From assembly GCA_025917655.1 (NCBI GenBank), contig CP084609.1, forward strand, positions 1 through 64,000: DNA of 64,000 nucleotides, read 5' to 3'. This DNA is from Chlorella sorokiniana. Taxonomy: Eukaryota > Chlorophyta > Trebouxiophyceae > Chlorellales > Chlorellaceae. The notes beneath the pieces were generated by a model. The model ran no database searches. It was not told the DNA's origin and worked only from the letters and a program-made list of their open reading frames with translations. Positions 11,708-28,081 of this stretch are shown here, piece after piece. Both the position numbers and the translations under genes were made by a program. Positions within the stretch are counted from its first letter, which is position 1. Each line of letters opens with the position of its first letter.

Positions 11708-14700
11708 CTACTGCAAAGTGAGGGTGTTGCACGACGCATGGAGAGAGCAAAAGCAGCTTGGAATCCCTTTCCTTGTCACACCCAGCTTGGATCGTACCTT
11801 CATTGGGACTGCATATGCAGTTGTTGATGGCTCCATCTCGCCAATCATGTGGAATGCCCCGCCGCCCTCCAAGCGCTGCACATGGAAGTGCACGCGACGG
11901 TCACTTTGGGGAAACAGACAGACGCAAGCTGCGCACACAAGCCTTCTTTCAAGCATACGCCCTTTCTTCCTACCTCAACAGCCACGCGCTTGCCCTGCAC
12001 CCCGCCCAGGAGCTCCTTGCTGCCCGGTTTGCCAAGGTGCTCTCGTACAGGCATGTGCGCAACTACAGGCGCTGCAGCTGTTGCATAGCCTGGGGAGGTG
12101 GCGAAAAGACCCTTCAGGCGCGCCTCCGCAGCCTCCACACTGCCCTCGGCCACCCCTGGGGCCTGCAATGCAAAACTTGCGCACGAGACGGGAATGTCTC
12201 TGAAGTGCGCCCAGAGTTTTGGTAGTAGAAACGACGGTAAGCAAAAATGCAGGACGCATTACAAGCATGGCGCTGGCCACTTGCAACAGCATGAAAGCCC
12301 ACCTTGGCCTCGCCTGTAGGTGCGCTTGCCGACAGCGCAACCCCAGCAGCGGTGGGCATTGCGATGCGACGGCGGCTGCCCTCGTGGGCAGACCCCTGGA
12401 ATGCAGGATTGTACAACAAGAGCTAACATGCAGAAATAGCATGTCGCCTGTATGGCCATATTTACATACATATTCAAATACATATACCCATATGTATCAG
12501 CTTACCTCTGAAACCTCTTCGTTGGCCTCGGGCAGTGCTTCCAATCCCGGCGCCAGGGGCCGCCCCTGCTTGGTGCAGAAAAACGGAACAAGCCATGATT
12601 GCACATCTTTCGTAGCACTGTTGCATCTGCCACAAAGATCACTCTTGTGTTCGACCAGCACTCTCACACTCACCTCCTGTCCACTGATATCTGCAGGCAT
12701 TGGCTCGTTTGCTGCAGATGGAGGCGTCGTCGAGCGGCGCTGCATGGGCAGGAAACATTGATGTTAGCATGGTGCTTACAGTAGCGGCAAGCATTGCTGA
12801 CCATTTTGCTCTAGAACGAGCCTGATCAAAATGGGCAGCCCATCGCGGGAACATACTAAAAATGAAGCTGCCGGAAAGCAGAGATGGGCACCTGCATGGC
12901 CTCGTCCTCCTTCCTGCCTGGAACACGCTCAGCTTCTTGCAACTTTGCGGCTGTGCGCCTGCGCAGCTCCTGCACAGCAAAATCGCCAGGGAGACAACAG
13001 TTCCGTCAGTGCTCGGCTGATGAACAGAGTTGTTGAAGGAAAATGTGTGCAGCCAGTGCGAGGGCCGACCACCGCCATCACCTGCGTCTCCAGCAGGATT
13101 GCATCCAAGCGACGGCGCCGCTCAGGCACCTCGCCGACGTCGCGTTCTGCACTGCAGACAGCAAACAGCAAACAGGGCAGCTGGGTAAGTATGGGCTTGT
13201 GTGCATGCTGAAGACCATAGTCATCCTTACTTATTCTGAGGCTCAGAGAGGTGCATTTCAATGGCTCATCTCGTAGGTAATCAAATTCACTTACCTATGC
13301 ACGCGACGCTCAGTTTCGGCATATGGCGCCATGGCTGCGGCATATCCTGCCACAGTCACCCTGCAACAGTGCACCAAAGGAAATCTCAAGCCATGCTGCA
13401 AAACCCACTTGTCTACAAAGCCCACTGGCAGCAAAAAGCGTCTATGCACATCGCACCTGCGCCTGGGCTCGTCTGCAGCCACCATTTCCCCGTCGCGAGC
13501 CTCCAATTCATGACCTGGGCATGGGTGCAGCGTAAAGTCTTGTTGACATAACTGTTAGCCACACGCTGGAGCACCCCAGCTTCCGAACAGCAAGGGTATA
13601 GCAGATGATTGAACCAGCAACCTACCGACATACCGCTCGCCATAGGCATGTGGAGATTCGGTTGTGCCGGGCCGCTCTGCAATGTATCATTATTGAAACA
13701 ATGTTGCTCACATCAAGAGGTAAACAAACATAAACAAACACAGGTAACACAGCCCTGTCTCGCTTTCTAAGCAAGCATGTCAAATGAGCATTATACAGGC
13801 AGCGTGCCTGGCGACAGCCCAAATGAGGGTGGAGCGGCACTGAAGCCCGCTGCATGCAACAGTTCTGGACAATATGATGAGCTGCTGATGGAAGACATTT
13901 CAATAAATGTCAAGGCTGCAAGCGTTAGTGTTCAAGTGCCCACCAGGTGTTTGAGGTGAATACGGTGCGGCTTCGCCAATGCCTGCAGCATGCAAAGGAA
14001 AGGTAATCATGGTGCTGGTTATGGCGTGCAGCAAAAAGGGAAAGTTTGCATCACAGCAGCAGCATGGAAAAGCAAAGGCGCATTCTTGGAAAAGTTCCAA
14101 AACATTTGCCCACACACCCGCACCCACCAGGCTCTGCACGCTTGGTGACTTCTCCCTCAGGCACCAATTCCTCGTGGCCATGCTTGCGGGGCGTATACTG
14201 TAACGCGGAAAACTAATATCAATGATATCAATGGAGTAAGAAGCAGGCTAAGTGTTTGCATTTCAGCACTTTCAGCCAAGCAATCACTTGCATGGTTGAT
14301 ACTGCGCTCAGCGGCTGCAGAGATTAGCCAGGATGCACCACCTGCGGCGAGGGTGGCTGAGGGATGGCCTCCACGGAAGCCAGATTCAGTGCGAAGCCTC
14401 CGCCAAGGCCCACCACCTGCAGTGCAGAGCGAACGGCTGCGTTGCAAAAGCTTCCAGAGGTGGTAGGGCAAACTCGGTTGCAAGCATCCCCTCTCGCAAT
14501 TCACAATTCTCCAATGCAGCACATGTCCGATTAACTTGTAAAAGTTAAGCATCCTACCTGCACATCCTGCTCATCCCTGGTATCGCGCTCCACGCCTGCG
14601 CCGCTGCCGCCACCACCGGTCAGCAGCGGCAGCGGCAGGTGCGGCAGATAGCGGCGCAGTGCGCCCACACTGCTGTCCAGAAGGCCCTTGGAAATCGCAT

Positions 14701-15179
14701 AGGAACCCTGAAGGGCCATACGGATGGCAGGATGGAGCAATGTAAACTATCAGACTCAGGCTTGCATTGCAGGCATGATGCTGCAGCAACAAGCAGTCGA
14801 GATCGGTGGGTGGGAAGAGCTGAAGCGGGGCGCCGCCGCTGCGTTCCCCAAACCCTGGCCTTGGACACTTGTACTGCGCGACTACAAGTTTCCAAAACGC
14901 GCCACATCTAATACCAGGGACTGCAAAGCTTACCTCTACTGGCCGCAGCAGCAGGCTGACAAACGTGAAAGCGAGGTGCTCGGCGTGTGCAGCCGCGTCA
15001 ACAACGCCGCTCAGCAACGACCTGGCAAGCTCCGAGACGCGTTGGGTGGCGCTGCGGGCCAGCTGCAGCGGTGACAGGGAAAGTGAGCTGTCTGGCGCGG
15101 TTTGGGTGGATTCTGATATCATTTTGCGGCTCCCTGGTCCATTCATGATTGTGAGATGTCGCTTTGAGCGTCTCTCCAA
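11708..15179 (-). CDS. Unrecognised multi-exon protein with a charged coiled-coil segment
   Basis: The probable start exon runs from about 15145-15179 down to about 14960 and contains PLQLARSATQRVSELARSLL. Later exons include about 14590-14720 (SKGLLDSSVGALRRYLPHL), about 14345-14420 (LGGGFALNLASVEAIPQPP), about 14131-14200 (KHGHEELVPEGEVTKRAE), about 13457-13520, about 13300-13360, about 13085-13158 (ERDVGEVPERRRRLDAILL), about 12893-12970 (ELRRRTAAKLQEAERVPGRK), about 12690-12740, about 12510-12560, 11970-12164 (VEAAEARLKGLFATSPGY) and 11799-11915 (RRVHFHVQRLEGGGAFHMIG). Donor and acceptor consensus flank most of them. The RRRRLDAILLETQ plus ELRRRTAAKLQEAE part is heptad-rich. No family recognised. 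It may continue into the gene ending at 9801. Confidence 0.45.
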
Positions 15180-15281
15180 CCCAAGCAGCTCCTACAGGCC
15201 ACGTCAGCAAGGCGCCGGTGCCCATAATGCCGCCGCCACGCCAGCTACAGCAGCAAAGTCGCCGGGTTATTTCTGAGGCTG
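15180..15281. promoter_or_regulatory. Short divergent promoter region
   Basis: About 100 bases separate the candidate start of the minus-strand gene (15179) from the candidate ATG of the plus-strand gene (15282). If both starts are right, the two genes share one compact bidirectional promoter. No recognised box inside. Confidence 0.3.
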
Positions 15282-17770
15282 ATGGAATTTTTAGGTGAGA
15301 ACCACCAGTACAAGGTGCTGTGGGCTAACTTCAAACACAGGCACCCCTGATCCAGCACTGGCATGAGTTGACGGTGCTCACCCTTTCCAGCCCATCGCCG
15401 CTGTAGCTGCACCCCTTCTGGCATTCCTGGTCCCCAACCCTCTGGTGTCTTGCTTATCTGCAGCATCACTATGCAACCAGTTCCAAGGCAATCGCCGCCC
15501 GAGTGAGTTTCGCCCCAACCCCGGAAGAGGAGCAACTGAGGGCGCTGGCTGCCACCCTGCGCAGCCTGCTGCTCCTGCTCATCTTCTGGCCCCTGGTCAT
15601 CCCATGGCGCCTGCTGCTGCTGGGGAGCGCCTGACTGCCAAGGCACTGGGTGTCTACCTCGGCCTGCTCCAGGCAAGCAGTCTGCATTCATGTGGAGCGC
15701 TCGACGCTGGTATCGGGTGCATGATTGGTCCGCCAGACGGCTAAATCCTGTGCAGCGCGGCAGGCGGCAGCGACGGTTCCAATGCTGCCTCTCTTGATAG
15801 CTTCTGGGTGCCAGGAAAGTGTTACAACAATGTGTCACGCACACACAACCATGCTCTCACTGTTTGCCCAGGGCGGAGTTTGCGCAGCAGCCGCCATTGC
15901 GCACTTGCTGCACAGCCGAGGCGGCGTGCGCAGGCTGATCTGGGGCTCAGGTGGGGCTGTGCTGCTTTCAGAGCGTAAATCGCACACATCATCTCTCAAA
16001 TAATGTGTATGCAAGGTTGCAGATTCGCGCATGCTGAGGGCTGCAAGCGTGCCCGTTCCCGGAACGCCGCCCCATGTTGACGCAACGACAGGCAAGGGGT
16101 GCCACTGCCTGCCCGCCGTGCATGCATGTCGTCAACCATGCCGCTCCGCTCTCTCGGACACAGCTTCACCATGCATCTCAATGTTCAACGCATGCATTCC
16201 AGCTACGTCTTAATCGCCCGGACCACCTTGCTGCAGAGCGCGTGCCGTCCGACGCTCTCAACGCGGCCATCGAAGCTGTTGCGGCCGCCACCGCTGCCCG
16301 CGCCGTGGGCCTCGCCGTGGAGCCGGCGGTCCCGCAGCCCATCACGCCGCCCGTTGTGGCCTCTGCGCCCTCCCTGGAGTCTGCCTCCCACCTGCCCCCA
16401 GCGGGGGCCTGGCCCGCCTCGGCTGGCGGCAAGGAAGCTTCGCCGCTCGTCTCTGCTGGCCCAGGTCGCCCCACTCTGGCGGCCGCCTACGCCAGCGCAC
16501 TGGCCAGCTCCGACCACCCCGCTGGCCCAGCCTCGCTTGGGGGCGGTGGAGGAGTGGCAGGGTGCGCTGGACGCTGCCGCGTCGACGCCTGCAGCGGCGG
16601 AGCAGGCAGGTGCCGCCCCTCGACAGCTGACCCGTCGTGAGCTGCAAGCAAGGATGGAGCGGCTGCGTGCCCTGAGGGTGGGTCAAGCATCCGGTCCTTG
16701 TTACGCTATCTTGGGCAGTGCTGCGGTGGAGGTTATCCACAACACAAGGTTAGCAGAGTGCCTGGTGCCAACAGCAAAAAGCCTGCTCCCCCACCTTCTT
16801 GCAACTTCAGGAGCGGGAGGAGCGGCTGCTGGCTGCATTCGAGCCAGCAGGTGAGCGTTGAGTCAGGGCTGGCATGACCTGCTGGCTGCCTTTCCTCTCC
16901 TGACGGCAGAATATCGGTTCCGTCGTTTGTGTGCATCATGATGTGGGACTTGCTGTGTATTTGGGTGCTGCCTCCTCGCCCCTCTCGCAGGCCCTGAGGC
17001 TCAGGAGGCTGCCGCCGCATGGCTGCAAGCCAGCGAACCCATCATGGCCACCGCCAGCAGCATTGAAGGGGGCATGGCGAGGTCGGCACTCCCATCAGCG
17101 CAACCGGCAGCCCAGCGGGCACGCTGGGCACTGGTGGCGGCGAAGGGGCAGTTGGAGAGAAGCTGACGCAGGTCAAATCTGCCCGCTGCCCGCCTCGGTC
17201 AGCCTCAGCCTCCAGCCTGCGAAGCGCCGCTTCAGCTGGCAGGCCTCTGCCGCCAGGGCTGCCTGCGGGGGCGGTGCGCGTGGGCCGTGCTGCCCCTGCT
17301 GCCAGCATGAGCACTGCGGGTGGCAGCAGAGAAGTGCCTGCCCAGCAGGTCCCAGCTCGAGGCAGTCGCCCGGGTCTGCCAGCAGTGCCAGCGTTGCTGC
17401 CTCGGGCGGGCAGGCCGAGCGCGTCAGCTCCTACCCCCTCCCAGACCTGGGCGTTTCAGGCGAGTCCAGCTCCGGCAGCGAGGGCACAACTCCAACTGCG
17501 GCGGGAAGCGGCAGCAACGCCCCCACTGCCAGCCCCCTGGCCTCTGCTGTGGGTGGCAGCCGCCGCATGGCGGGCCTGCAAACCGCGGCCGCAGAGGCGG
17601 CGGCCCATGCTGTGCACGATGCGCTGCCCGGGGGCCAAGGCGGAGCGTCTGCAGCAGACTTGGCAGTGACGCCGGTCAGCGCAGCTGAGCTGGCGCCAGC
17701 AGGCAGCGCTGAGCTGGACCGCGACGACTCGTTTGACATCACGCGCCACACAAAGCACGAAAAGAGGTGA
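15282..17770 (+). CDS. Unrecognised Ala/Ser/Pro-rich protein with short coiled coil
   Basis: The candidate first exon is tiny (15282-15294, MEFL then a GTGAGA donor). The next exon, about 15462, is open in two frames; one gives a charged segment (FAPTPEEEQLRALAATLRSL) and then a hydrophobic helix (LLLLLIFWPLVIPWRLLLL). Further exon-like parts are 15871-15950, 16203-16677 (Ala/Pro-rich, ending in RRELQARMERLRALR), about 16817-16851 (EERLLAAFEPA) and 16990 to the TGA at 17768-17770, which ends in a Ser/Gly/Ala-rich tail with LDRDDSFDITRHTKHEKR. At least two frame changes occur inside exons near G runs (about 16543 and 17150). No family recognised; the exon set is tentative. Confidence 0.4.
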
Positions 17771-17917
17771 AAGAATGTGAGCCGCAATCATGTATAGTCC
17801 CTGCTTGCTTTCACGGCAACGCAATTTTATGTGCCGCGTTTGCTGTACTGCAACCCCTGCATCCAGCGCACACTGAACCTTGGCCAACTAGCACATGGAA
17901 ATTCTGCTGTTGCTACA

Positions 17918-17922
17918 TGTAA
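17918..17922 (+). terminator. TGTAA poly(A) signal
   Basis: TGTAA about 150 bases after the stop at 17770, on the same strand. It supports a plus-strand gene ending there. Confidence 0.5.
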
Positions 17923-18043
17923 AAATGGTTGTAGTAGCAGCGCATTTGTGGCATCAGCACAGCAGAAATCAACGCGCAGGGTCGGAACAAAGTGCGAAAT
18001 GCTGGCATCACCAGAGGCTGCTGCCAGATGCAGCGGTGGCCTG

Positions 18044-22827
<4,784 letters not shown>

Positions 22828-24516
22828 GCCGCCTGCGCAGCCTGCAGCGGCGGAGTGGGCGCGGGGCGGCGCAGCAAGACTTGGCGCGGCGGCTTGGCAG
22901 AGCGGTAAGTCGCTCTGCAGGGATCCCGCCATACATGGTCGGAGGTCAGCCTGACGGCCAGGAGCTCTGGCAGCGAGAGCCGCTAGCTAAGGAGTCTGCC
23001 GACGACTGCAATGCTCTTTGGGCGGTGACTAAGACGACACATCATACTGTTGCATGAATAAATAAGCGGCAAGGATAGGCGCCGCGAACCGTGCTCACTC
23101 ACCTGCGTGGCGCCGGGTCTGCTGTTCGCTGCTTGTCAGGGTGACCCAAGATGTAGCTCTAAGGTAGGTGCATCAAACAAGCACTGCAGGAGCCAGCATG
23201 CATGCAGCACATGATCCGTCGATGATGCGCTGGCGGCAGCCGCCGCTGGTGGACGCCTGTGGACGCTGTGCTCTTGTTGTTTGCAAGACCTGTTCGTGGC
23301 AGTTTGCCTTTCAAACGCATGTAAGACACATCATTCCAGCATGACCATTCCTCTGCAACGTTGCTGTACTCAGGCATGCTCTGCCTTGAGGCATTTTAAG
23401 CTGGCGCACGGAAGCTGAAGCACTGCCGGCAGAGCATGCCCTGTCTCGGGGCCACAGCATTGCAGTGAAGCAATGGTCCTTTTGCAGTGCAGCACCTCTG
23501 CATGCAGCTCCTGCCTCCTTTGAAAGTGGTCTATCCTGCCCTCTGTCAGTCAGCAGTGTTGCCGCCAGTGGAAGCCTCTCTGCAGCTGCCCTTGAGGGCA
23601 CATTGGTGAAACCGAGTCGGGCCCTGATGGGACACCGCCTGGGTGCTGGGGAGCCAGGAGACAGAAATTGCCCAGAGAAGGCCTCCCCCCCCCCCCCCCC
23701 CTCCCCCGCCCCCTCTTCCCCCTCCCCCGGCCCCTCCCAGCTCTCCCACCCCTCCCACCCCTCCCAATCCCTCCCAACCCCTCCTGCCCCTCCCAGCTCT
23801 CCCACCCCTCCCTACCCCTCCCGCCCCTCCCAGCTCTCCCACCCCTCCCAACCCCTCCCAACCCCTCCCGCCCCTCCCACCCCCACCCCCACCCCTCCCA
23901 ACCATCCCACCTTTAGGGACCGTCTCCACCCATCATTACAGCATGACCGGCAAGCGGGGCGCGTGCTTTGAGGACGCAATCGTGCCAGGTGGACAGCCGG
24001 AGGAGCAGCCACGAGGCAAACCGGAGTACCACTTTGTTACTTGAAGGTCTGGCTCCACAGGTAAGTCGTGCATTCTTTGCTTTAGTCAGTGGCATTATCT
24101 TTTTTACAACAGCGACGAGCATGCCGGCTTGTTAGCAAGTATCCCGACAGCCCCTGGGCGCATTAACAGGCGTCAAGCATCGGCGCGGCGTTTGTTCTGT
24201 TCCCTCGGGCCGTAGACCGTTTCGGATAGCTTGCGGGTGAAGCGGGTGCCACCACCGGAGGTAAGCCAGATGCCATGTCGCCAATAGCGGCCCGCGCTTC
24301 TCTGCAAAGGCCGCCAACAGCCATGCATGGGATGTCTTAAGTCTAATCCGTGCGGCGGCCAACAAAAGCGCAGCGCCCACCCTCCGGGCAGGCGGCTCAG
24401 GCGCCGGTAAGTTTACCTGGCGTTTACGCTGTTGCCCAACAGGCCCGTGAAGTTGTCCATGCGCAGAGTGCCAAAAGCACGAGTGGTCGGCAGTTTTGAC
24501 GGGCTCAGGGCCCACA
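22828..24516. other. Intergenic region with a pyrimidine-rich minisatellite
   Basis: No gene recognised. 23685-23912 is almost pure C/T on the plus strand, built from degenerate CCCCTCCCA-type units of about 9-14 bases. Open frames across it are artefacts of that composition. Several short frames near 24130-24610 have no conserved motif. Confidence 0.6.
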
Positions 24517-27500
24517 ATGTCGCGACTGAGCCCCTTGGAAGCGGCCGCCACGTGCCTGCTGCTCGCTTGCGCCTCCGCTGCGAGCCTGCCAGGTGGGCGC
24601 CTGTGCAGCATGTGCTCTTGCTGCTGCTGTTACATCTGCTTTGCCTCAGCGGGTGCAGCATGTGCATCCAACCACTCTCTGCTGGTCCCATCATGCAACA
24701 ACTTACCCGCTCTTCCTTTCCTCGGTGCAGGCACCGCCGCCGCCCCCGCCCCGTCAGCCCGGGCCCCAAGTGGATTGCGCTGGTTGGCCGCGCCGGCTGC
24801 TCCAGCCGCGGCTGGCTGGGGACCGAGTACTGCCGGTGGGGCGGCTGCCGCCCAGCTCCTTTCCAGCTGTTGCTTGCGTGCACAAATGGCTGCTTCAGGC
24901 GGTTCTGCTGCCGCAGGCACCGCAGCTTCAACGCAACACATTTTCATCGCAGCATCTGGCTGCTAGTGGCAGCTGTGCATGCGGTCCTCTGGCCTGCCGG
25001 TCAGCAGGGAGCATGACTCACTTCCGCCACCACGACACATGCATACACCCACCCATATCCCCACCACCACCACCACCACCACCCACGTGTGCACCACGAT
25101 TTCAGTGACGGCGACGAGCTGCGCCGGTGGACGGTGGGCGGCAGCCTGCGCACCACCTGGACTATGAGGGCTGCGGGCGGCGGTGCCCCTGCCGACCTCG
25201 TGGGCGTGCCCTCCACCTTCCAGGTGTCAGGGGGTACCCCAACAGGGTCAGGTGTCAGGTGTCAGGTGTCAGGGGGTACCCCACCGGTGTGAAACGCCAC
25301 CCTTGAAAAGATGGTGCAACATGACTGTGCCTGGGTGTCTGGCATGGGGGACAGAGGGGCTCTTCCTGGCAGTTTGCCTTGCTCCTGTTGGCTACATGCG
25401 CGGAAGCACCAGAAGCAGCGCCTGATCTCAGCCTGCCCCAACCACGCCGTGCACGGCGGCTTCCCTCTTCTTCCTTTCTTCCACTCCCGTCCTGTAGATG
25501 ACGGGCCGCGCTACGAATTGCACCGCCAGCAGCTTCCTAGCGGCTTCTGCCACCTGCCGCGACACCTCTGCTTCCCTATCGAGCGGCGGCCAGTGGGTGG
25601 TGGAGCGCGCGCCCGCCGTGCCTGGGGAGCCCGACGGTCTCCAGTTCTACATCAGAGCAAACGTGAGCCACGGCGCTTGGGAGTCGAGACTTTCGCACCT
25701 TGTTTGTCCATGGAGGCTGTGGCCCTTGAAGAGAAGCCAGCACCTGCTCCGAAGCTGCTGCTAGGCGAGGGCATCCAATGTGCGCGCAGGCATACCAGCC
25801 GCCTCCGCCTCACCTGTGAACCCATCTTCTTCTTACGCAGGTCCGGAGCGCCTGCGCCGCAAGGTACCTGGGTGTTCTGGCGCCCACTGGCCCAGCCCCT
25901 GACTGCGGCCCGCCGCAGCTGGGTCTCTACCCCAAGACCGCCAATGCCTCGGTGCTGCTGGTGTGGAACATCATTGGGCGTGACCCGCCGCCGCCGCCGC
26001 CCAGGCAAGGCGCTCTCCTCTTCTGAGCAGCAACGCTCCTGATTCGGTTGACAGTTTCACTGAAAGCCGCCTAGGCGAAAAGACGTTTACGTGGTTAATT
26101 GCATGGCTAAGCTGAAAGAAACGTGGTGCCCATCCCTGTTGCAGGCCGCGCCCTCCATCCCCCGCCTCCGCCCACCCACGCCGCGGCCGCCCAGCCCGCG
26201 CCCCCTCTCCTCGCCCCCGCCCGCCGCCGCGCGCGGCCGCCCAGGCCGCGCCCCCGCCCCTCGCCCCCGCCCGCCGTCGCCGAGGCCGCCCAGCGCACGG
26301 CCACCGTCCCCTCGCCCCCGCCCGCCATCGCCGAGGCCGCCCAAGCCTGCCGTACAGCCCCCGCCCCGTCCCAAGCCCCCAGCACCGCGCCCCCCCGCCG
26401 CCTAGGCCCCGGCCGCCATCACCCGCAATGAAGCCCCCTCCCCCCGCCCAGCAGCGGCTGGCCCCGCAGCCGCCACCTCCAAAGCCCCCAGCGCCAAGCC
26501 CCCGCCCCCACAGCCTATCTCCCCCAAGCCCCCGCTCCACCTCCGCCACCCGCGCCTCGCCCAGCCCGCCGCCTCCTTCACCGCCACCACCCAGCCCCCT
26601 CCACCCTCCCCACCTCCACCCAGCCCCCTCCGCCTTCACCGCCACCACCCAGCCCCCTCCACCCTCCCCACCTCCACCTAGCCCCCTCCACCCTCCCCAC
26701 CTCCACGGCCCAGTCCCCCTCCGCCCTCCCCGCCGCCGCCAGCTGCCTACGTCGGTTTTGTGCTGGATAACACCAACGCCGCTGCCTGCCCCATCCTTTC
26801 CACCACTGGCGGCACCAAGCTAGGCCCCTCCCGCTGGAAGACCATCAACTTTAGGACCAGCCCCACCAGCCCCTAAACCGTGCGCAACGTCACCATCGGC
26901 CTGCAGGCACGCGACTTTTAAAGTCTGCGGCACATGCAGAACCAGCCTGCTCTTGAGATGCAGGGGCTGGAGTGCATGCAGCGTCTGCACAGCCTTGCCG
27001 GCCCCAACACGCAGGCCCCACCAACCACTGTTCCGCCCCTCTTTTGCAGGCTGATGCTATCGTCGGCGCCGGCACCTTCACCTTCAACATCTCCCTCTTC
27101 GCCGTTAACCCCACCACGAACAACCCCACCGGCTCGCCGCTGGCCACCACAGCCTCGTCCGCCTCCCTCACCAGCACCCCTTCCTACAAAACCGTCGCGC
27201 TGGACCCATCCAAGTATGTGCTGGCCGCCAACACCTCCTACAGGCTGGCTGTCACCTCCGCCAGCAGCGCATTTTGGTGGCAGGAGGTCGGCACAGGGGT
27301 CGGCTGCAGCTCTTCCAACCCCACCGGGACCAACGTCACGTTTCTCAGCACCTCTCTCACCACCAACAGCGGCTCCAGCTGGTGAGGAGGGGAAGCTTGT
27401 GCCCGCCGCGCAGCGTGCATGCACGGCATCCCCTGCCCTGGCCGGTTGCCCTGGCCGCGCGCTGCTGCTGGCATCTGCCCCTTGTTCGCCACTCACGCCA

Positions 27501-27562
27501 CCTGCGCGCATCCCCACAGGAGTTTCTCCTCCGTGCCCAACTCCATCTACCTCCTGGGATGA
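24517..27562 (+). CDS. Secreted proline-rich matrix or wall protein
   Basis: Exon 24517-24592 encodes a clear signal peptide (MSRLSPLEAAATCLLLACAS). Later exons (24731 on, about 25088-25222, 25497-25661, 25841-26004) give a Cys/Trp-containing globular part (RWTVGGSLRTTWTMRAAGG, GLQFYIRAN, LGLYPKTANASVLLVW). A rod of PPSP/PPPP repeats covers about 26004-26740. The C-terminal domain (from YVGFVLDNTNAAACPILS to SSVPNSIYLLG, exons about 26745-26908, 27050-27381 and 27520-27562) has the layout of choice-of-anchor R-like beta domains: TFTFNISLFAVN, then LAANTSYRLAV. Two globular parts joined by a proline rod is the architecture of algal pherophorin-type wall proteins. Oddities: an in-frame TAA at 26874-26876, a GC donor at about 26908, and ambiguous frames in the rod. 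It could be two adjacent genes. Confidence 0.6.
25221..25288. repeat. Short tandem repeat with GGGGGTACCCC palindromes
   Basis: Intronic. GGGGGTACCCCA occurs twice, separated by a run of GGTGTCA-type units (CAGGTGTCAGGTGTCAGGTG). Each GGGGTACCCC is self-complementary. It looks like replication slippage within an intron of the secreted protein gene. Confidence 0.75.
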
Positions 27563-28081
27563 GAGGCTGTTTTCAATGAAATGCCGCTCAGCGGTTCTTG
27601 CACTGTAGCTTGGAAACAAGAGCCTCCCCTCACCGCCATCAAGAGAACGACATCACCGTGAGGAAACCAGAATGCCTGGCATTGGTTCCGAGAGACAGCA
27701 CTGCGCATTCACAGCCCTCCCATGCATAGCTTTTCCAATTCCATTCAACAAGAGCCTTTGATTGCTCTAGCATTGTTGCCTTTAATGACATGCCACGTTT
27801 CATACCCCCCCCTGCCAGTGCCCCCTTCCACCTTTCGTACACCCTTCATGCCCTGCCTGCCCATGTCCCATGCCCCCTTCATACCTCTGGCTGCATCTGC
27901 CGTCCACCCACCTGAAGCTGGCACACCATCTGCACCACTCCCAGCCCGGGCTGTGGGCCCACGTTTGCAATGCATACTTTGATGTCCGCAAGCCACTGCC
28001 AGGCGCTTTCAACTGCTACCAGCAAACCAAAATGATGAATTGCAAGCGGCTGACACATTCAACCAAGCGAGCACTGCAGCG
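27563..28081. other. Convergent intergenic region
   Basis: Between two convergent genes; expected to hold both 3' UTRs. It contains a C/T-rich stretch near 27805-27880. No gene or RNA recognised. Confidence 0.5.

Noticed and set aside
22885-22935. tRNA-like string (GGCAGAGCGGTAAGTCG)
   Set aside because: No acceptor stem or T-arm can be drawn around it; it is probably the 5' leader of NOP9.
26160-26740. Choosing a single frame for the proline rod
   Set aside because: All three plus frames are Pro/Ser/Ala-rich, so the frame and exact rod length cannot be decided by eye.
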